Notes: a model not told the origin generated them from the sequence alone. A stretch of DNA of 64,000 bases from Pictodentalium vernedei (GCA_031216915.1 CM062297.1:832241337-832305336), one strand, 5' to 3'; positions 9,847 to 22,067 are shown, counted from the stretch's first letter. Numbers and translations are program-made.

Positions 9847-10212
9847 CTAATCCAGATTGCTTTGAGTGGTTGGTGAACATTGCTTGAAAGGATGTGTGAA
9901 GACATCTTCATTTTCTGTCGCCTCATCCAACCTCTCCCTTGTCCAAAGGTTCATTAAAGTATCTTTGTACAATGTACATACGAGCTGTAACTCACAACGA
10001 AACTCAACCAACAATTCTTGTTTCTGTAAGTGAATTTTGACCAGCTGTCTAGTGATGGGTTGATTCCCTGGCGTTATCAAATGAAATTTAAACAGTAAGG
10101 ATTTACGACTGAGCTTATCTTCGAAGAGTTGTCTACTCTCGTCCATGGCTGAGTGTTCAATCTTTCTCCTCCTCTTTTGTCCCATCAGGATAATCATTTT
10201 CGATTTTACCAC
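9847..10212 (-). pseudogene. Polinton unknown ORF
   Basis: A 121-codon frame starts MVKSKMIILMGQKRRRKIEH and ends near FKQCSPTTQSNLD. It is highly charged and probably helical, with no recognised motif. It sits between the ATPase and the BIR-like frame on the same strand and belongs to the fossil by position only. Confidence 0.4.
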
Positions 10213-10482
10213 TGTCTGTTTGTTACCGTGTATTTAATTCACATGTTGTACACAACGACATGTTTGTAAATTGTGACCTCACATCACATCATCCATAATC
10301 ATGTGCGCAAATAAAGTATTGGAAACGAGGAAATCGTCTAGACACTTGTTATATTTTTCATGGTGGAAAAAATGTCTTGCAACTTAAACCCACAATCCAT
10401 GGCAGATAAAAATTTTACTGGGAGCTGTCTTCATACAAGTTGGGGATGGTAAAACTGTGAGGCTCTTATTAAATTCACATAA

Positions 10483-10719
10483 CTACAATTTGGGGAAAAT
10501 TTGACGTGCACGATAGGGATTGTCGTGTTCTACCCAATTGATCAAACCCTTACCACAAACAAAACATCTCTCAGCGTCTTTACTTATGCAGAACAAACTT
10601 GCTTTAGCCTGACTTTCTTTTTTGGAGTTGGTGATGGAGCCGGGACACCAGGTAAATGTCGAGAGACGTTTCTCTTCTGATAAAAACGTGGGAAATGCTG
10701 GATTGAGTGGAAGAGACAT
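10483..10719 (-). pseudogene. BIR (IAP)-like cargo frame in Polinton
   Basis: A 78-codon frame includes RLSTFTWCPG and DAERCFVCGKGLINWVEHDN followed by PYRARQIFP. The R-x-x-T-F-x-x-W start, the C-F-x-C-G-x-x-L-x-x-W-x-x-x-D-x-P core and the terminal F-P are the signature of a baculovirus IAP repeat (BIR), a zinc-binding domain that in IAP proteins blocks caspases. It lies between PolB and the ATPase on the same strand, 44 bases beyond the PolB end, so it reads as cargo of the Polinton. The frame is short for a full IAP and is degraded. A host IAP fragment inserted there by chance is the alternative. Confidence 0.6.
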
Positions 10720-10762
10720 CTTATCTGTTCAGCTGCTGAAATGCAAATGAGTCTATCTCATT

Positions 10763-13700
10763 TTATATCCACAAGGCAGGGTGAAGAATTTGTCGACCAC
10801 GAACCCCTTGGTGTACAAATGATCTAAATGTTTTAGTTTGCGTTTCATTGATGACTTCTCTGGTTTTGTTGCGTTTGGTGCGATGCTTGTATTCTATGTT
10901 GAGTTTGGAATTCCGTCTGTCGTGTACGCATTCCACCGTGGACTTAAAGTTGATTTTCTGTGTCGTGTTGTAAACCAATGCGATACATTTCACTTTGCAT
11001 GTTGTGTGTTCCTTACCATCTTTGGTGTATTTGTATCCATATTTTTTAGGTCCCAATTCAACAGATTCTACAATTTTGGCATCGGGGTGTTCATCAGTCC
11101 ATTTCCCTGATTTATTGTCTTCGATCTCTGGATTCGAAGTGATAGATTGTGTATGTACATGCAGCTGTCTGTATCGAAATTAGAGACCCGCGCTCCCAGT
11201 AATTCCAATACCTTATACAATTTCCATCGGGCAAAAGCAGAGATGAATGATGCTGATGGATGTGGGTTGTACATGTCAGCAGTGGTCTTGTAATTGACAA
11301 GGACGAACTGGTCATGATAAAAAAATGCACGTTCTTTATGATGACATCTAGGTTTGTGATTAACTCAAAATACCTGTACGATTCCTGAATATATTCTTTC
11401 TTGGTTCAGATGTTGGTCTGTGCGTTTTTCCCCATAAACAATCCAAAATAATCTTGCCAAATTTATATTGCCCGGAGTTTTTCTCTACATGTTCCAATTT
11501 GATCCCTTCTGTCTCAAAATATTCCTGTTTAAATTTCTCCTGATCAGTCTCCGTCTTCACCCAGTTAGGATACCGGCTAGCGTTTTGCTTCATTTTTAAA
11601 TATTTATCGACATATCCTCTGCAAGTGTTACTAGACCACTCTTCCCAATGCCAGACCTGGAAGATGTTGAGCATTCTGCGACTCTTTTCAAGTGTCCTTT
11701 AAACACCTTGACTGTGCTCCATGTCCCTTAATGATACGTTTCTGTAGTGTGTGATTGCAGTGTTCCATGTCCTGTTCAGCACACGTCCTACATAAAGTAA
11801 ATACCATCTTGTTGTTGCATTTGATGGGGAGAACTGGCAGATACAGATAGGTGGGTGCTAATACTTGGCATTTCACTATCCCTCTATACTGATGGATAGC
11901 GCCGATGCTTTCTCGTGTCAAATTCTCAGGGTGGCCTATTGGATAATCTCTATGTTTGTTGACAAATGGATAGAGTGAGCAATGGTCTATGTATTTAATT
12001 TCTGTTCCTGGTTCTACCTTGTGGTACAATTTGATGGCATTCGTCCTTCCAAATAATGCTTCCCTTGGTTGAATGGGGTCCAAGTGTAGAAAATAGGTGT
12101 TGATCTCTGCTTTGAAATCCTGGAAGTTCTTGTATTTACCATCAAACTCGTGTTCCGAGATGACAAAAACTGTATACCCCATTTTCTTAAAATATCGTCC
12201 CTATTCCATGGTCTTATCATGGGGTGTCTTGTACATCTGTAGATTGGTGGGATTTTTCGCAAATATGTCAGGACACCCATGCCACATAATTTATATCCAT
12301 CAAATTCATAGATGGTATTTGTTTCCTTGTGGTACCCATCGATGTGATACTGCTCAATTTGTGCTTCTCCACCACTGAATGCATGCTGTATGTGTATATT
12401 TTCCTCTTTCGTAATGTATTGCAGATATCTGACAACCTTGATGGAGTGCTTGACTTTGATGGGATAGCTTATGTCTGGAATAATGGCGGCTTCATATTCT
12501 GGCATTGTGTTTTTCCTCCAATCTTTATTACAGGCGCTGGCTAAAGTGTGAGCTTCTTTGAATGGGTCGATACAGTCACTATCTAAAAAGTTCTTCCTAA
12601 ATTCCCAACAACCCCGGCGAAGGACATCAACATCAGATTGGCGGTATTGTTCCATTCCAATTTCAAAATAAAACATGGCGTTACTTTCTATTTTCTGATT
12701 GTACCATTTGAAAAAATCTTCTCTGGTTGGTGGTGACATGGAATCGGGCATGTTAAAATTTGAATCCAAATAGGGACCACGATAATGGTGATACTCTTTC
12801 TTATCTGCTGAATGTAGGAAATAAACCTTGGCTAATTCAGTAAGCCCAAATATGGAGCGGAAATCTGCCAATCTCATGGTGAGGTAATTTAAAGAATCCT
12901 TGATTTCTCCCCACAAGCCTCAAGAAAAATAATCTTATTCCCATCCATGATAAATAAGATTCGGTGTAGCTATCCCTTTTTCAACAAGATGCTTCAAAGT
13001 GAAATGGCCGTCAAATCCCCGTAAATTGTGGGCAATGCCTGTATCACCCCGATGGACATCAATGAAAAACCAGTCACAAAAATCCTGTAATGTGGAATCC
13101 CCTTCCAATTTTTTTCACCCTCTCGCCACCATAAGAAAAGAGATAGAGGGCACATTCTTTGCTAATATTACCCCGAGTGCACTATTCGTAGGCACGATGA
13201 GCAATACAGAAATTGGGAATGTGAACGCATGTGTCTTGAGATGTTTCAAAGACAAGAAAATGAAAGGCACTAGTGGTGGTGTTTTGGATGGAGATTCATT
13301 CTCATACTTTGGAATGTAACACTGGTGATCAGACTCGACAACTTGTTTACATGTACTGAATGTTTTCTTTCCCTGGCAAATATGGGTGCCTTTGGTTTTA
13401 ATGTACTCCACTTTACAGGTTTGGCAGTATTTAACTTTGTCACAGATACTCTTTTCTTTTTTCCCTGATTTACTTTGATGCTTTTGAAGTCTTACTTTTA
13501 AAGATTCGGTTACACTTGTCACAGGTTAACTTTTGTTCAACTTCACATGGTGTGGGAGCATAACACTTACAACCTTGAGGTCATTTATGCTTTTCTTTCT
13601 GTAGAGTACATACCTTACACAATTCACAATAATAACTGAAACCTAGAATGCCTGTAATAGTGGTAATAGTATCATAATGCTGGTCATGGTGGTAAATGTG

Positions 13701-14410
13701 AATCCCTTTACTATCCCTGATGGTCGTTTGAGGTTAAAACAAACAAAAAATGATTTGACAAGCTGTGCATGAATTTTGATGACATATTCAGGATAAAGCA
13801 GGTCTTGAATCTTTCTGTATTCCTCGACGTGTTGTAGTCAAGACCTGTTTGATACATCAGTGTCATAGCTTTCCCTTCCTGAAAGTGGAATTTTGACTTT
13901 CTGATTCTATCCTATTTCTTTTGCCAAAGTTATATGTCTTCTTTATCAGCATAACACTTTCTCACTATAACCGCTCGAGCGAAGGACATGGAATCTTTAA
14001 CATTATTAATTTGAACAATACTCTCCACCCCCCCCCCCCCACCCCCACCCCCGTGTCATTTGTCAACAGAAGTAAATGGAGCAATGTGTGGTGCTTTTCG
14101 CCCAGATCCTTGTGGTAGGGAAATGTGTGTGACTTCTAAACACAAACCACCATCATGAATCGTAAAGTTTTCATTTGATTGTACAACTCGTTCAACTTTA
14201 TCTAACACAAGTTTACCAATGAGAGTTAAAGATTTCATAAATGGAATAAAAATACTTAACTTTAGCCTTGGATGGTCGATACACATCCTCATGTAGTGTC
14301 TCTTTACTCTGGCATCTCTGTTTTAAATCTTGAAGAATGGCGTCAAACAGGTGTTCAGTAAATTGGTTTGGATTCGCTTCATTAAATGCCTTGATACTCA
14401 ACTCATACAC
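10763..14410 (-). pseudogene. Polinton protein-primed DNA polymerase B
   Basis: N-terminal conserved blocks lie at 14056-14410 (NPNQFTEHLFDAILQDLKQR; VVQSNENFTIHDGG; THISLPQGSG). A Cys-rich block with CQTCKVEYIKTKGTHICQ and CKQVVESDHQCY lies near 13330-13440. The exonuclease-to-palm region spans 12916-11688 with LADFRSIFGLTELAKVYFLH and motif A-type YIDHCSLYPFVNK near 11985. A motif C DTDS lies near 11170, and the C-terminal GPKKYGYKYTKDGKEHT lies at 11050. This is the protein-primed family-B replicase of Polintons. Fossil, with many interruptions. Confidence 0.85.
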
Positions 14411-14420
14411 TGAGGAGGTT

Positions 14421-15178
14421 GACTTAAATTTTCAGGAGGGTGTGTACTATTGTCTCGTAATTGTAAAATAGTCTCTGGTGGTATCTGCTTTTCTTTTCTT
14501 CGTCGGCTGTTCAATTTCTTCTTCCTCCGAAACACTATACGGTACAAGGCTTCTCTTCATCTTATACTTGGGCTGTCTGGAATATACGTCTGGCTTCTTT
14601 GAGAACAAACATGCAGGTGATCTGAGGGGATTTTCGAGGCCCTTTTATACCATCTCCCCCATACACTAAGTGTGTCTTGAAACCACTTTTGTACCACCTC
14701 CGAAAAGTTACTTTTACCGTTTTTTTCATGCACACAAAAAAACCGTATCAATGTTTGTCTGTCAACTTGCAATGTACATTGCAAGTTCTGTTAACGTAAC
14801 GAATGTGCACTGCAAGTTTTTACAATTACTGTTATACAATTATATTCCGATTGCTCATAAAAATTCAGAAAAGGTTATGATGATTGTTGAGTTCTGGACT
14901 CTCTCTTCCTCTTTTTCCCGCTGCGCCCACCGTTTCTTCTGCTGATCTCGATATATATCTCTAGATCGATCTCCATGGTTCAAAATGACAGCGCTAAAAC
15001 TCTTCAACCCTAAAACGGTGAGTGACGGAGTTTCAGGAGACGTTCTTCAATCTCGACTCGCGCAGCCGGCGAACAGTTTAAAAATTAATTGCGTATTTGT
15101 TTCAAATTATAACACTTTATAACTTATGTTTCGCTGAAGGAATTTTGCTCTGGTCTGTGATGTTAATGTGGGATGACT
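14421..15178. other. Polinton flank, no feature recognised
   Basis: A 75-codon minus-strand frame (14557-14784) is not recognised and could be an outer Polinton ORF or chance. An element terminus was looked for here and not found. TGCAATGTACATTGCA (14769-14784) is a short perfect palindrome. Confidence 0.35.
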
Positions 15179-15336
15179 GCAGGCTTTCTAATGGCGTATG
15201 TTTGGAATTTTTACAGTGCATAGAAATAATGCTTGAATGCCAAAATCACTGATAGCTCTCAACGTGAGATTTTCGCTTCAACCTTTATTTCTGCGCATTG
15301 GAAAAATTCCAAACGTATGCTATTCGAAAAGCCTGC
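15179..15336. repeat. Foldback with ~50-bp arms
   Basis: GCAGGCTTTCTAATGGCGTA at the left pairs with its near-complement ending GCCTGC at 15336; arms are ~50 bp with roughly one mismatch in six. Small MITE-like relic. Confidence 0.65.
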
Positions 15337-16077
15337 TGTTTACCCTTATTAACACCACAAACCGCCCCAAATTCCATCCAGGTATTACCATGATGTGCGG
15401 GTTGAAAGTCGATGGCATGAAAACATATTTTCTTCGACGGGGGGTGGGGGGGGGGGCTGGGGGAGTGGGGGTGGGGGGGCTCATAGACGGCATGCAAAAA
15501 ATCACATTTTTCAGTTATATTCCTAGAGCAATCTCACCGTTATTTTTGTTTACTCTCACATACACATATAGATAGATGTGTGGAGAAATCTTTTGTGATG
15601 AAGGAACACCAACAATTAAAAACATTGGATCTCACATTCATTTGCAAAAAGCTGGAAAGTTGGTTAGGGTTTTTACGCTTTATTCCAACGCAGCCGTTAT
15701 CACTCGATGCGCAGAGAAATATCATAAAATTGAACTGTATTCAAAGCGTGAGCTGGTCGTTATTTTCGATTTTCTCACGGACGCATATGAAGAGACGTCA
15801 AGTACACTCTTTTCGGATGAAGGGGGTACCAGACAAATGTCAGCAAACTTCTACTCGCATTCAATTGTTACCAAAGTGGAAACAAAGGTAGGGTAGAGAC
15901 GGACTTTCCGTCACCACTGAGAGGCTTTTTTCAGCGACAAGCGTTACAGTTATAAAAATGCACTCAGTGACATCAAAAAATATTGATTTGTTTTTACAGT
16001 GCATGACGCAATGCGTGACTTCCAAACTGAAACATTCAAATTAAAAGCGTTGCGCTAGTCCTTTACTTATTCTTATC
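15337..16077. other. No gene recognised; G-rich block
   Basis: Holds a G-rich block at 15439-15479 with an 11-G run (15446-15456) and several further G runs, capable in principle of a G-quadruplex. Overlapping ~100-codon frames at 15576-15896 match nothing known. Confidence 0.35.
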
Positions 16078-17330
16078 GAAATTCGCGGAATAAACGGCGT
16101 TGTGGGGTGGCGACCTAAGATACTAGATTATTGAAATACTAAGTTTCACACTCCGACCCCTTTTAAGGGGGTCAGCTTGACCCCAAAAAAGTGACCAAAT
16201 GGTCAAAATGGTAATTATTGGCCGAAACTCTCGAAATAAACGGCGTTCTAGGGTGGCGCCCAAAGGTACAACATTATTGAAATACTAAGTTTCATACTAC
16301 GACCCCTTTAAGGGGTCAGCTTGACCGCTAAAAATGACCAAATAGTCAAAATGGTAACTGTTGACCGAAATTCGCAGAATAAACGGCGACGTAGCGTGGC
16401 GCCCTAAGATACAAGATTATTGAAATCCAAAGTTTCATACTCCGACCTCTTTTAAGGGGTCAGCTTGACCCCTAAAAGTGACCAAATGGTCAAAATGGTA
16501 ATTATTGGCCGCAACTCGCGGAATAAACGGCTTTGTGGGGTGGCGCTCTAAGATACAAGATTATTGAAATCCTAAGTCTTATACTCCGACCCCTTTAAGG
16601 GGTCAGCTTGACCCCTAAAAGTGACCAAATGGTCAAACTGGTAATTTTTGGCAGAGATTCGCGGAATAAACGGCATTGTAGGGTGGCGCCCTAAGATACA
16701 AGATTATTAAAATACTAAGTTTCATACTCCGACCCCTTTTAAGGGGTCAGCTTGACCCCTAAAAGTGACCAAATGCTCAAAATTGTTATTATTGGCCGAA
16801 ATTCGCGGAATAAGCGGCGCTGTAGGGTGGCGCTCTAAGATACAAGATTATTTAAATAGTAAGTATCACACTCCGGCCCCTTTTAAGGGGTCAGCTTGAC
16901 CCCTAAAAATGACCAAATGGTCAAAATGGTAATTCCTGGCCGAAATTCTCGGAATAAACGGCATTGTAGGGTGGCGCCCTAAGATACAAGATTATTGAAA
17001 TCCTACATTTCATACTCTGACCCCTTTTATGGGGCCAGCTTGATCCAAAAAAGAGACCAAGTGTGATCAAAATTGTTATTTTTGGACGAACTTCGCGGAA
17101 TAAACGGCGTTGTAGGGTGGCGCCCTGAGATACAAGATTATTGGTATGCTAAGTTTCATACTCTGACCACTTTTATAGGGTCAGATTGGCGCCTAAGATT
17201 GACCAAATATCAAAATGGTAATTACGGGCCGAAATTCGCGAGAAAACGGCGTTCTAGGGTGGCGCCCGAAGATACAAATTTATTGAAATCCCAGGCTTTA
17301 TCATCTGACTCTTTTTAGGGCTCCAAATCC
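16078..17330. repeat. ~144-bp satellite array, about 8-9 units
   Basis: A tandem array with anchor GGAATAAACGGCG at about 16087, 16232, 16377, 16520, 16660, 16807, 16950, 17097 and 17230 (period ~144 bp). Each unit carries GGGTGGCGCCCTAAGATACA and the self-complementary CCCCTTTTAAGGGG next to GTCAGCTTGACC. Divergence between units is about 10-15 percent by eye and increases to the right. No coding content. Confidence 0.9.
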
Positions 17331-18484
17331 CCATAACTGTAATCATTAGCCTGAAATTGCCGGCCAAAACAAATGTTGTAGGTTTAACCCTGAGAATCAA
17401 CTTGGTTTGAATCCTTCATTCTATTCTTGGAAGTTTCTTTGTCCGCGTGGACCATGTGAACTGTCCTTGGGAAAATTTGTATGGGGATTAGGTATATTAT
17501 TGGTCAAGTTCAGTCGGTTATTGTGCAGGAAAAGTTTAAGTTGGTGCATTCTGGCACAGTGGAACCGATATTAATTATTTGTAAACTTCACAGTTGGTAA
17601 TTTTGCATAAACAGTTGTATAAGTCTGCCTGACGCAGACATTTACGTGCAGTGTGCTTTTCATATGCGTTTTTCTTTCACTGTCTATTTCAACACAATGG
17701 TATGTTACTGAAATAGTGTAGCCTGATGTATGTTGATCTACTACAAAGCATTTTGTTGTTCAATCGTTTCCATTTCATGACATCACACCAAACATTCTCC
17801 CACTCCCGTTTTATAGAAGCACGGCATATTTATTATACATAACAACAGGGCATAAAGCAGAATCTTCTAGCAGATCATATGCGAATCATCTGAGTGAGAG
17901 GAAGAAGTGGCAAAACTCTGACATTATTTCGACTGCAACATCGAAGAGTTTGGAAAATCAGCATCTCTTAGAGAAAGATCGACTTGAACTTGTCGTTATC
18001 GTTGATGGTATCTTGACTATAAGTGATGATGAACTTGATAAATTATTTGGAATTGAAATGGATTCTTATAATTCATTATTATATTCTACATGTAACATGC
18101 ATTGCACAAAAATTCAATTCTGACAGAAACACTAGTACCTCAATCCAAAGGATGATGAACATTCAACCAAAATTAATCAATTGTGCAGTTTTCAATATTC
18201 GCTTATGGCACAGTGTGAAAGATTGACCAATACTTTACTGACACCATCAAGGAAATTAAGCTAATGCTGTGATAACATATATTTTACATTCACTGCTGTT
18301 TCGCTAAATTATCAATTTCTAAATATTGAATTTGTTACATTAATATTATTGAACTTTTTCTTACTGTCTCTATTCAAGGTCATACACTCAGGCACCCCTG
18401 CCTCCTCTCCATTTTAAAGGAACGTTAAACTTGACTGACCTCTCTATTCTGTATAATAAAATAATAGTGATCCTGACTCTGTGT
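17331..18484. other. No gene recognised
   Basis: A+T-rich unique-looking sequence. No frame longer than ~70 codons and no repeat structure was seen. Confidence 0.4.
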
Positions 18485-18579
18485 GGATATTGCAGACTGT
18501 CTCCCATTGCAACCATTATTTACCTCGGCTGACGTCATCGGAGACAATGTGCCCCTCGGGTAGACAATCTGCAATATCC
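18485..18579. repeat. Short inverted repeat
   Basis: GGATATTGCAGACTGTCT (18485-18502) pairs with AGACAATCTGCAATATCC (18562-18579). A TGACGTCATCGGAGACAATG segment with a perfect CRE-type octamer lies in the loop. Confidence 0.55.
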
Positions 18580-18933
18580 TCCCTCGAGCGAAGTCATCAG
18601 TTTTATGATAACCTAAAGATGCGTAAATAAACAAGAGTTCTGATACATCTGGATATTAAATCTCTATATATCATACATGTTAGCCGATATAACGTTTTTG
18701 TCCCGTTTGAAACACAATAGAAACATAGTGGAAACAAATTTGTGGACGGCTTTCTCAATTGGACGAAACTCGTAAATACTGGAGCGACTATAATTTTAAT
18801 CTAAGAATAACTCTTGAAAAAATCGATAATGCACTGTCAAATCTGGCCCGTCATCGAGTGAAACCTGCAGAAGCCACATCCTTGTCCATTCAGTTCATAG
18901 TATTTCGATCTGAGAGTACAAAGTTGTAAGTGT

Positions 18934-19994
18934 TTATTTCTCGAAAATAATATTGACAGTGCCAATTTTGCAATTGTTAAAATATGGAGTTTGAGTGCGT
19001 GATTTCACTCCAACATTGGCGCTTTTTGAAACGTTATATTGCTGATTTATGACTGGCAAATCACTGAACTCTGTGTCGAACAGATCTTTCAAGAAACAGT
19101 CAATATTTGCTGGAGTTTCGTCGATACCATCACCGGGAATGCACATGTTACCGCTAATAATAGTATTGTTACCGCCATTATTTTCTGCAGTAGAGCTGAT
19201 AGTGATGGGAGTATTTAGATGAGTCGCATCAACATTTTCTGTGCTAATAGGTAGGTCATCATAGCTCTTAGCTCGTTTCACTGGTGGTTGGGCTTCGTGG
19301 GACTGCTTATTGTTGGGATTGACACTGGCACTACTACCTGGCAGTGGCACGGGCGTAATGATACTGGCAGAAATCGGTGTTCCCATTTTTGACTTTTCAA
19401 AATCAGAAATTCACTGGTACACGGTTAACGAAGCAACAGATTTATGCCAAGTGATGGACATAATTTGCGAGGCACTGAAGTAATTCTGCGATAAAATGGT
19501 TGTTTCAGTTATGCTGTGATTAATGTATACTGTGCTCAAATTGCATTGTTTACTAAATTTTGTCATAAACGCTGCGTGCTACTGCTTCCCAACTGGTTTA
19601 CGAGTGTACCAAACATCATCAGAATCTGTGAGAGTCAACAGGGTACTGCCACAACCTATCCAGTGATGAATGTAGTTTTGAAGTATATTTCAAAAGCTTT
19701 CAGTGTATTTACTTTATACAAATCACCATCCTTTTTCCTGTCATCGAAATAGAAATGTGATAATATCGTGTACAGATGAATGGCGTCGTATTTCTCAAAA
19801 TGTTGGTCCAGCTTCTTTTCTTTCAGGTACTCGCGGAATAGTCTAGCTGCATGCATATTAGCTTTTGTTGTAGCCTTTGGTGTTAATTCAACCCTTTTTC
19901 TCAATATATCTACCTCCGAATGGTTTGCAAATCGTGAAATCAACATTTTAGATAAAGTGGAACCACTGAACGAGCAATTGTTTTGTTTGTACAC
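18934..19994 (-). pseudogene. Crypton-like tyrosine recombinase fragment
   Basis: The N-terminal piece (19994-19656) reads RVELTPKATTKANMHAARLF, then REYLKEKKLDQHFEKYDAIH, then LYTILSHFYFDDRKKDGDLY and LKAFEIYF. This matches the SAM-like N-terminal domain of Crypton/DUF3504-type tyrosine recombinases as found in the KCTD1/ZMYM-related relatives. The lower piece (19386-18934) is a Ser/Thr/Asn-rich 150-codon tail ending PYFNNCKIGTVNII, like the C-terminal tails of such ORFs. Only ~270 bases separate them, too little for the full R-H-R-Y catalytic domain, so this copy has lost its catalytic core. Confidence 0.55.
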
Positions 19995-21200
19995 ACGCAG
20001 AAGACAACAGATAGAGTTACATCCCTTGGGTTGTTATTGGAAACTGAAGACAGATCGTTGACTATTTTTGTTGGCATATTTGCTCTTATTTCATTTTTCT
20101 CGAGTTGTTTGATTTAATTATTCGACTATTTAATTTATAACAGCAAAATATCATCGAATTGTCGGAAATCTGATGATATGATTTTGGTTCGATTTTTATA
20201 TCGAGGCGAGCAAACGTGGAAAGCTTTCATTTAAACCATATACCCCCGATGTTTCGCGTCCCCTCATACCCTGGATGTTGCACACTCTCATATACCTTGG
20301 ATGTTGAGTGCACCCTTTGTCATGGTTATTTGTCCAAGGCATTCTGACCAATCAAAAGACATAATTTATCGAGATAGAGGGACAATATATATATTTTTAT
20401 TCAGCAGCACTATGTTACAGAATTGTTAAATGCATTTTAAAGTGTGTGGAAACATATACGAACGGCAGGGAGATGGCATAGCCACGATGGCTGTCTTCCT
20501 GCCGTTCCCAATTGACTGAAACAAAAAATCAAACAATCCTGACGACAGGCAGCCCCTACATAAATAATTATCTAGTATGGCATGGTGGGTAATTAAGACA
20601 ATTGCTCCAGACAGTTCGCTATTCAATACTCACAGTTGACCCATCATAAATCAAGTATGTGAACGAGTGTGATTGTTTCCACATTATGTATAGGGCGGAC
20701 CATTGTCAGGTCGCGACAGGGCAGGTCCCCCACCCCAGGACCATATACAGTCCTAGGGGAACAAAGCACAGGGAACCCCCGTAAACCTTCGTTCCACGGA
20801 CCACTTGGCTAAGCCTGTGAGTCTCTAATAAACTATAAAATAACCCCAAATGGAAATCCACCCCACCGGGACTGGACAGCAATCCACCTTCCACGCACCA
20901 TATCTTACTTTGATGAGGCACCAGAATTTATCTGCAGTCGGGACAAGTGGGATTATTGCAATCGTTGTATAGCACGTATGAATCCAAGAGTTAATGCCTT
21001 TTTGAATTCAAATCTGGGATAGCTATGGTTCATTGTTTCTACACCATTCCAGATCCAGGGGAGGTATGGAATGGACTACTTGTAGAAACATTGGCTTGTG
21101 GCTTATCGGTATATAATTTTCCGCACTGTCTAGTTTCCATTTCCAAGAGAATGGTAGTTATTTTACATGTATTTTCAAAACTTACCGGTGGCTTTTTTTG
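19995..21200. other. No gene recognised; one hairpin
   Basis: A 48-base imperfect hairpin (20460-20507, arm GAACGGCAGG) is the only clear structure. A locally G+C-richer stretch (20700-20960) looks unlike its flanks but matches nothing recognised. Confidence 0.35.
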
Positions 21201-21580
21201 TTACCAATCGTGAAAAAATAGACGGAAGTGGTCAAATTTTAAAATACGATAGTTGTTGAATAAAGGGTGAGTATGATTGTTATATCCTTTGTTGGATATC
21301 ACGCGGATAGCCTTTTTTGAAGTTTTCCAATTATTTGTTTTGATGTTGCGTGCCCCCAGACATGGATACAACATATGACTGTGAATTAGAGTAAAGTATA
21401 ATGTCTTTAGGCACTTACTAGGTAGTATACGCTTCACTCTGCTAATGGCGTGTATAGCCCTTGACATTTTCCTACTTACTGCTGAGATGAGTTTTTGAAA
21501 AGTTACATTTTCCTCCATTATTATCCAAAGGAATTTGAAAAAACTTATCCTCTTGACTATTGCCAACCATCAATATAATT
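21201..21580 (-). pseudogene. LINE reverse transcriptase C-terminal fragment
   Basis: The translation includes LWIIMEENVTFQKLISAVSR, then KMSRAIHAISRVKRILPSKC, then LKTLYFTLIHSHMLYPC and KKAIRVISNKGYNNHTHPLF. This is the thumb/post-RT segment of CR1/Jockey-group LINEs (pattern: I-D-E-N-L-x-W-x-x-H-I, L-x-x-L-Y-x-x-L-I-x-x-x-L-x-Y, Q-K-x-A-I-R). It is 5'-truncated, as is usual for LINE copies, and is possibly the same family as the endonuclease fragment at 2280-2663, though the parts do not overlap. Confidence 0.75.
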
Positions 21581-21950
21581 GAATCGTTTATCATGATTGG
21601 CCTGGTCGGAGTGTAACATGATTCAGTATTCCAATAAGTCTAACATCCTCCTCCTCTGATTGGACGAGATCCTCTGATTGCACGAGAGCTCGCTTAGTAT
21701 ATTCTATGTCTACGGTTCAAGTGGCAAATGTTACCGTCTGACGTCACAACGCGAAATATTTGCAATGACGTCGTCCGTTTCGTAACTGTTTCTTCAACGG
21801 AGTGACAAGCACGCATCTTCATTTTTCTGGATGTTTCACGTGTGCAGCAGACGGTTTTCCGGATGAAGTGTTGTTTAAATTACAAACCGATTTACGATTT
21901 GAACTAAGATGGAATGAGTTTATCTGGTTTATTGATTATTTATCCAGTGC
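21581..21950. promoter_or_regulatory. CRE/CCAAT-like motif cluster, no gene
   Basis: Two inverted-CCAAT-like motifs (CTGATTGGACGAGATCC near 21656 and a copy near 21672), a perfect CRE octamer TGACGTCA (21740) and a second near-CRE at 21766 occur within ~120 bases. This resembles a promoter, but no supported gene follows on either strand. Confidence 0.25.
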
Positions 21951-22067
21951 CGTCGTGGATAAACGAGAGGTTTATTTACTGAACCTGTGATCGTTAAAAG
22001 TTGCCTTGAACAAGGAAACTTTTAACGATCACAAGTTTAGCAAATAAGCCTCTCGTGTTTTACGATG
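21951..22067. repeat. Foldback with ~56-bp arms
   Basis: Arms pair around a 4-base centre (GAAC near 22008) through GTGATCGTTAAAAGTTGCCTT and a partner of AAGGAAACTTTTAACGATCA. Mismatches increase outward. Confidence 0.75.

Larger units (their letters stand above)
5940..14420 (-). mobile_element. Polinton (Maverick) fossil
   Basis: Minus-strand parts in order from right to left: protein-primed DNA polymerase B (14.4-10.76 kb), a BIR-like frame (10.7-10.5 kb), an unknown frame (10.2-9.85 kb), packaging ATPase (9.83-9.12 kb), several small lysine-rich or adenovirus-core-like frames (8.7-6.5 kb) and an integrase part (6.3-5.94 kb). This gene set is diagnostic of Polintons. No major capsid frame was recognised and no terminal inverted repeats could be matched by eye. 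The copy is clearly broken, with many interruptions, and is old. A piggyBac-like MITE (7623-7874) inserted later. Confidence 0.85.

Noticed and set aside
15237-15896. ~100-codon overlapping plus-strand frames as a gene
   Set aside because: The frames run through a foldback and a G-rich block, have no domain and no splice or promoter support.
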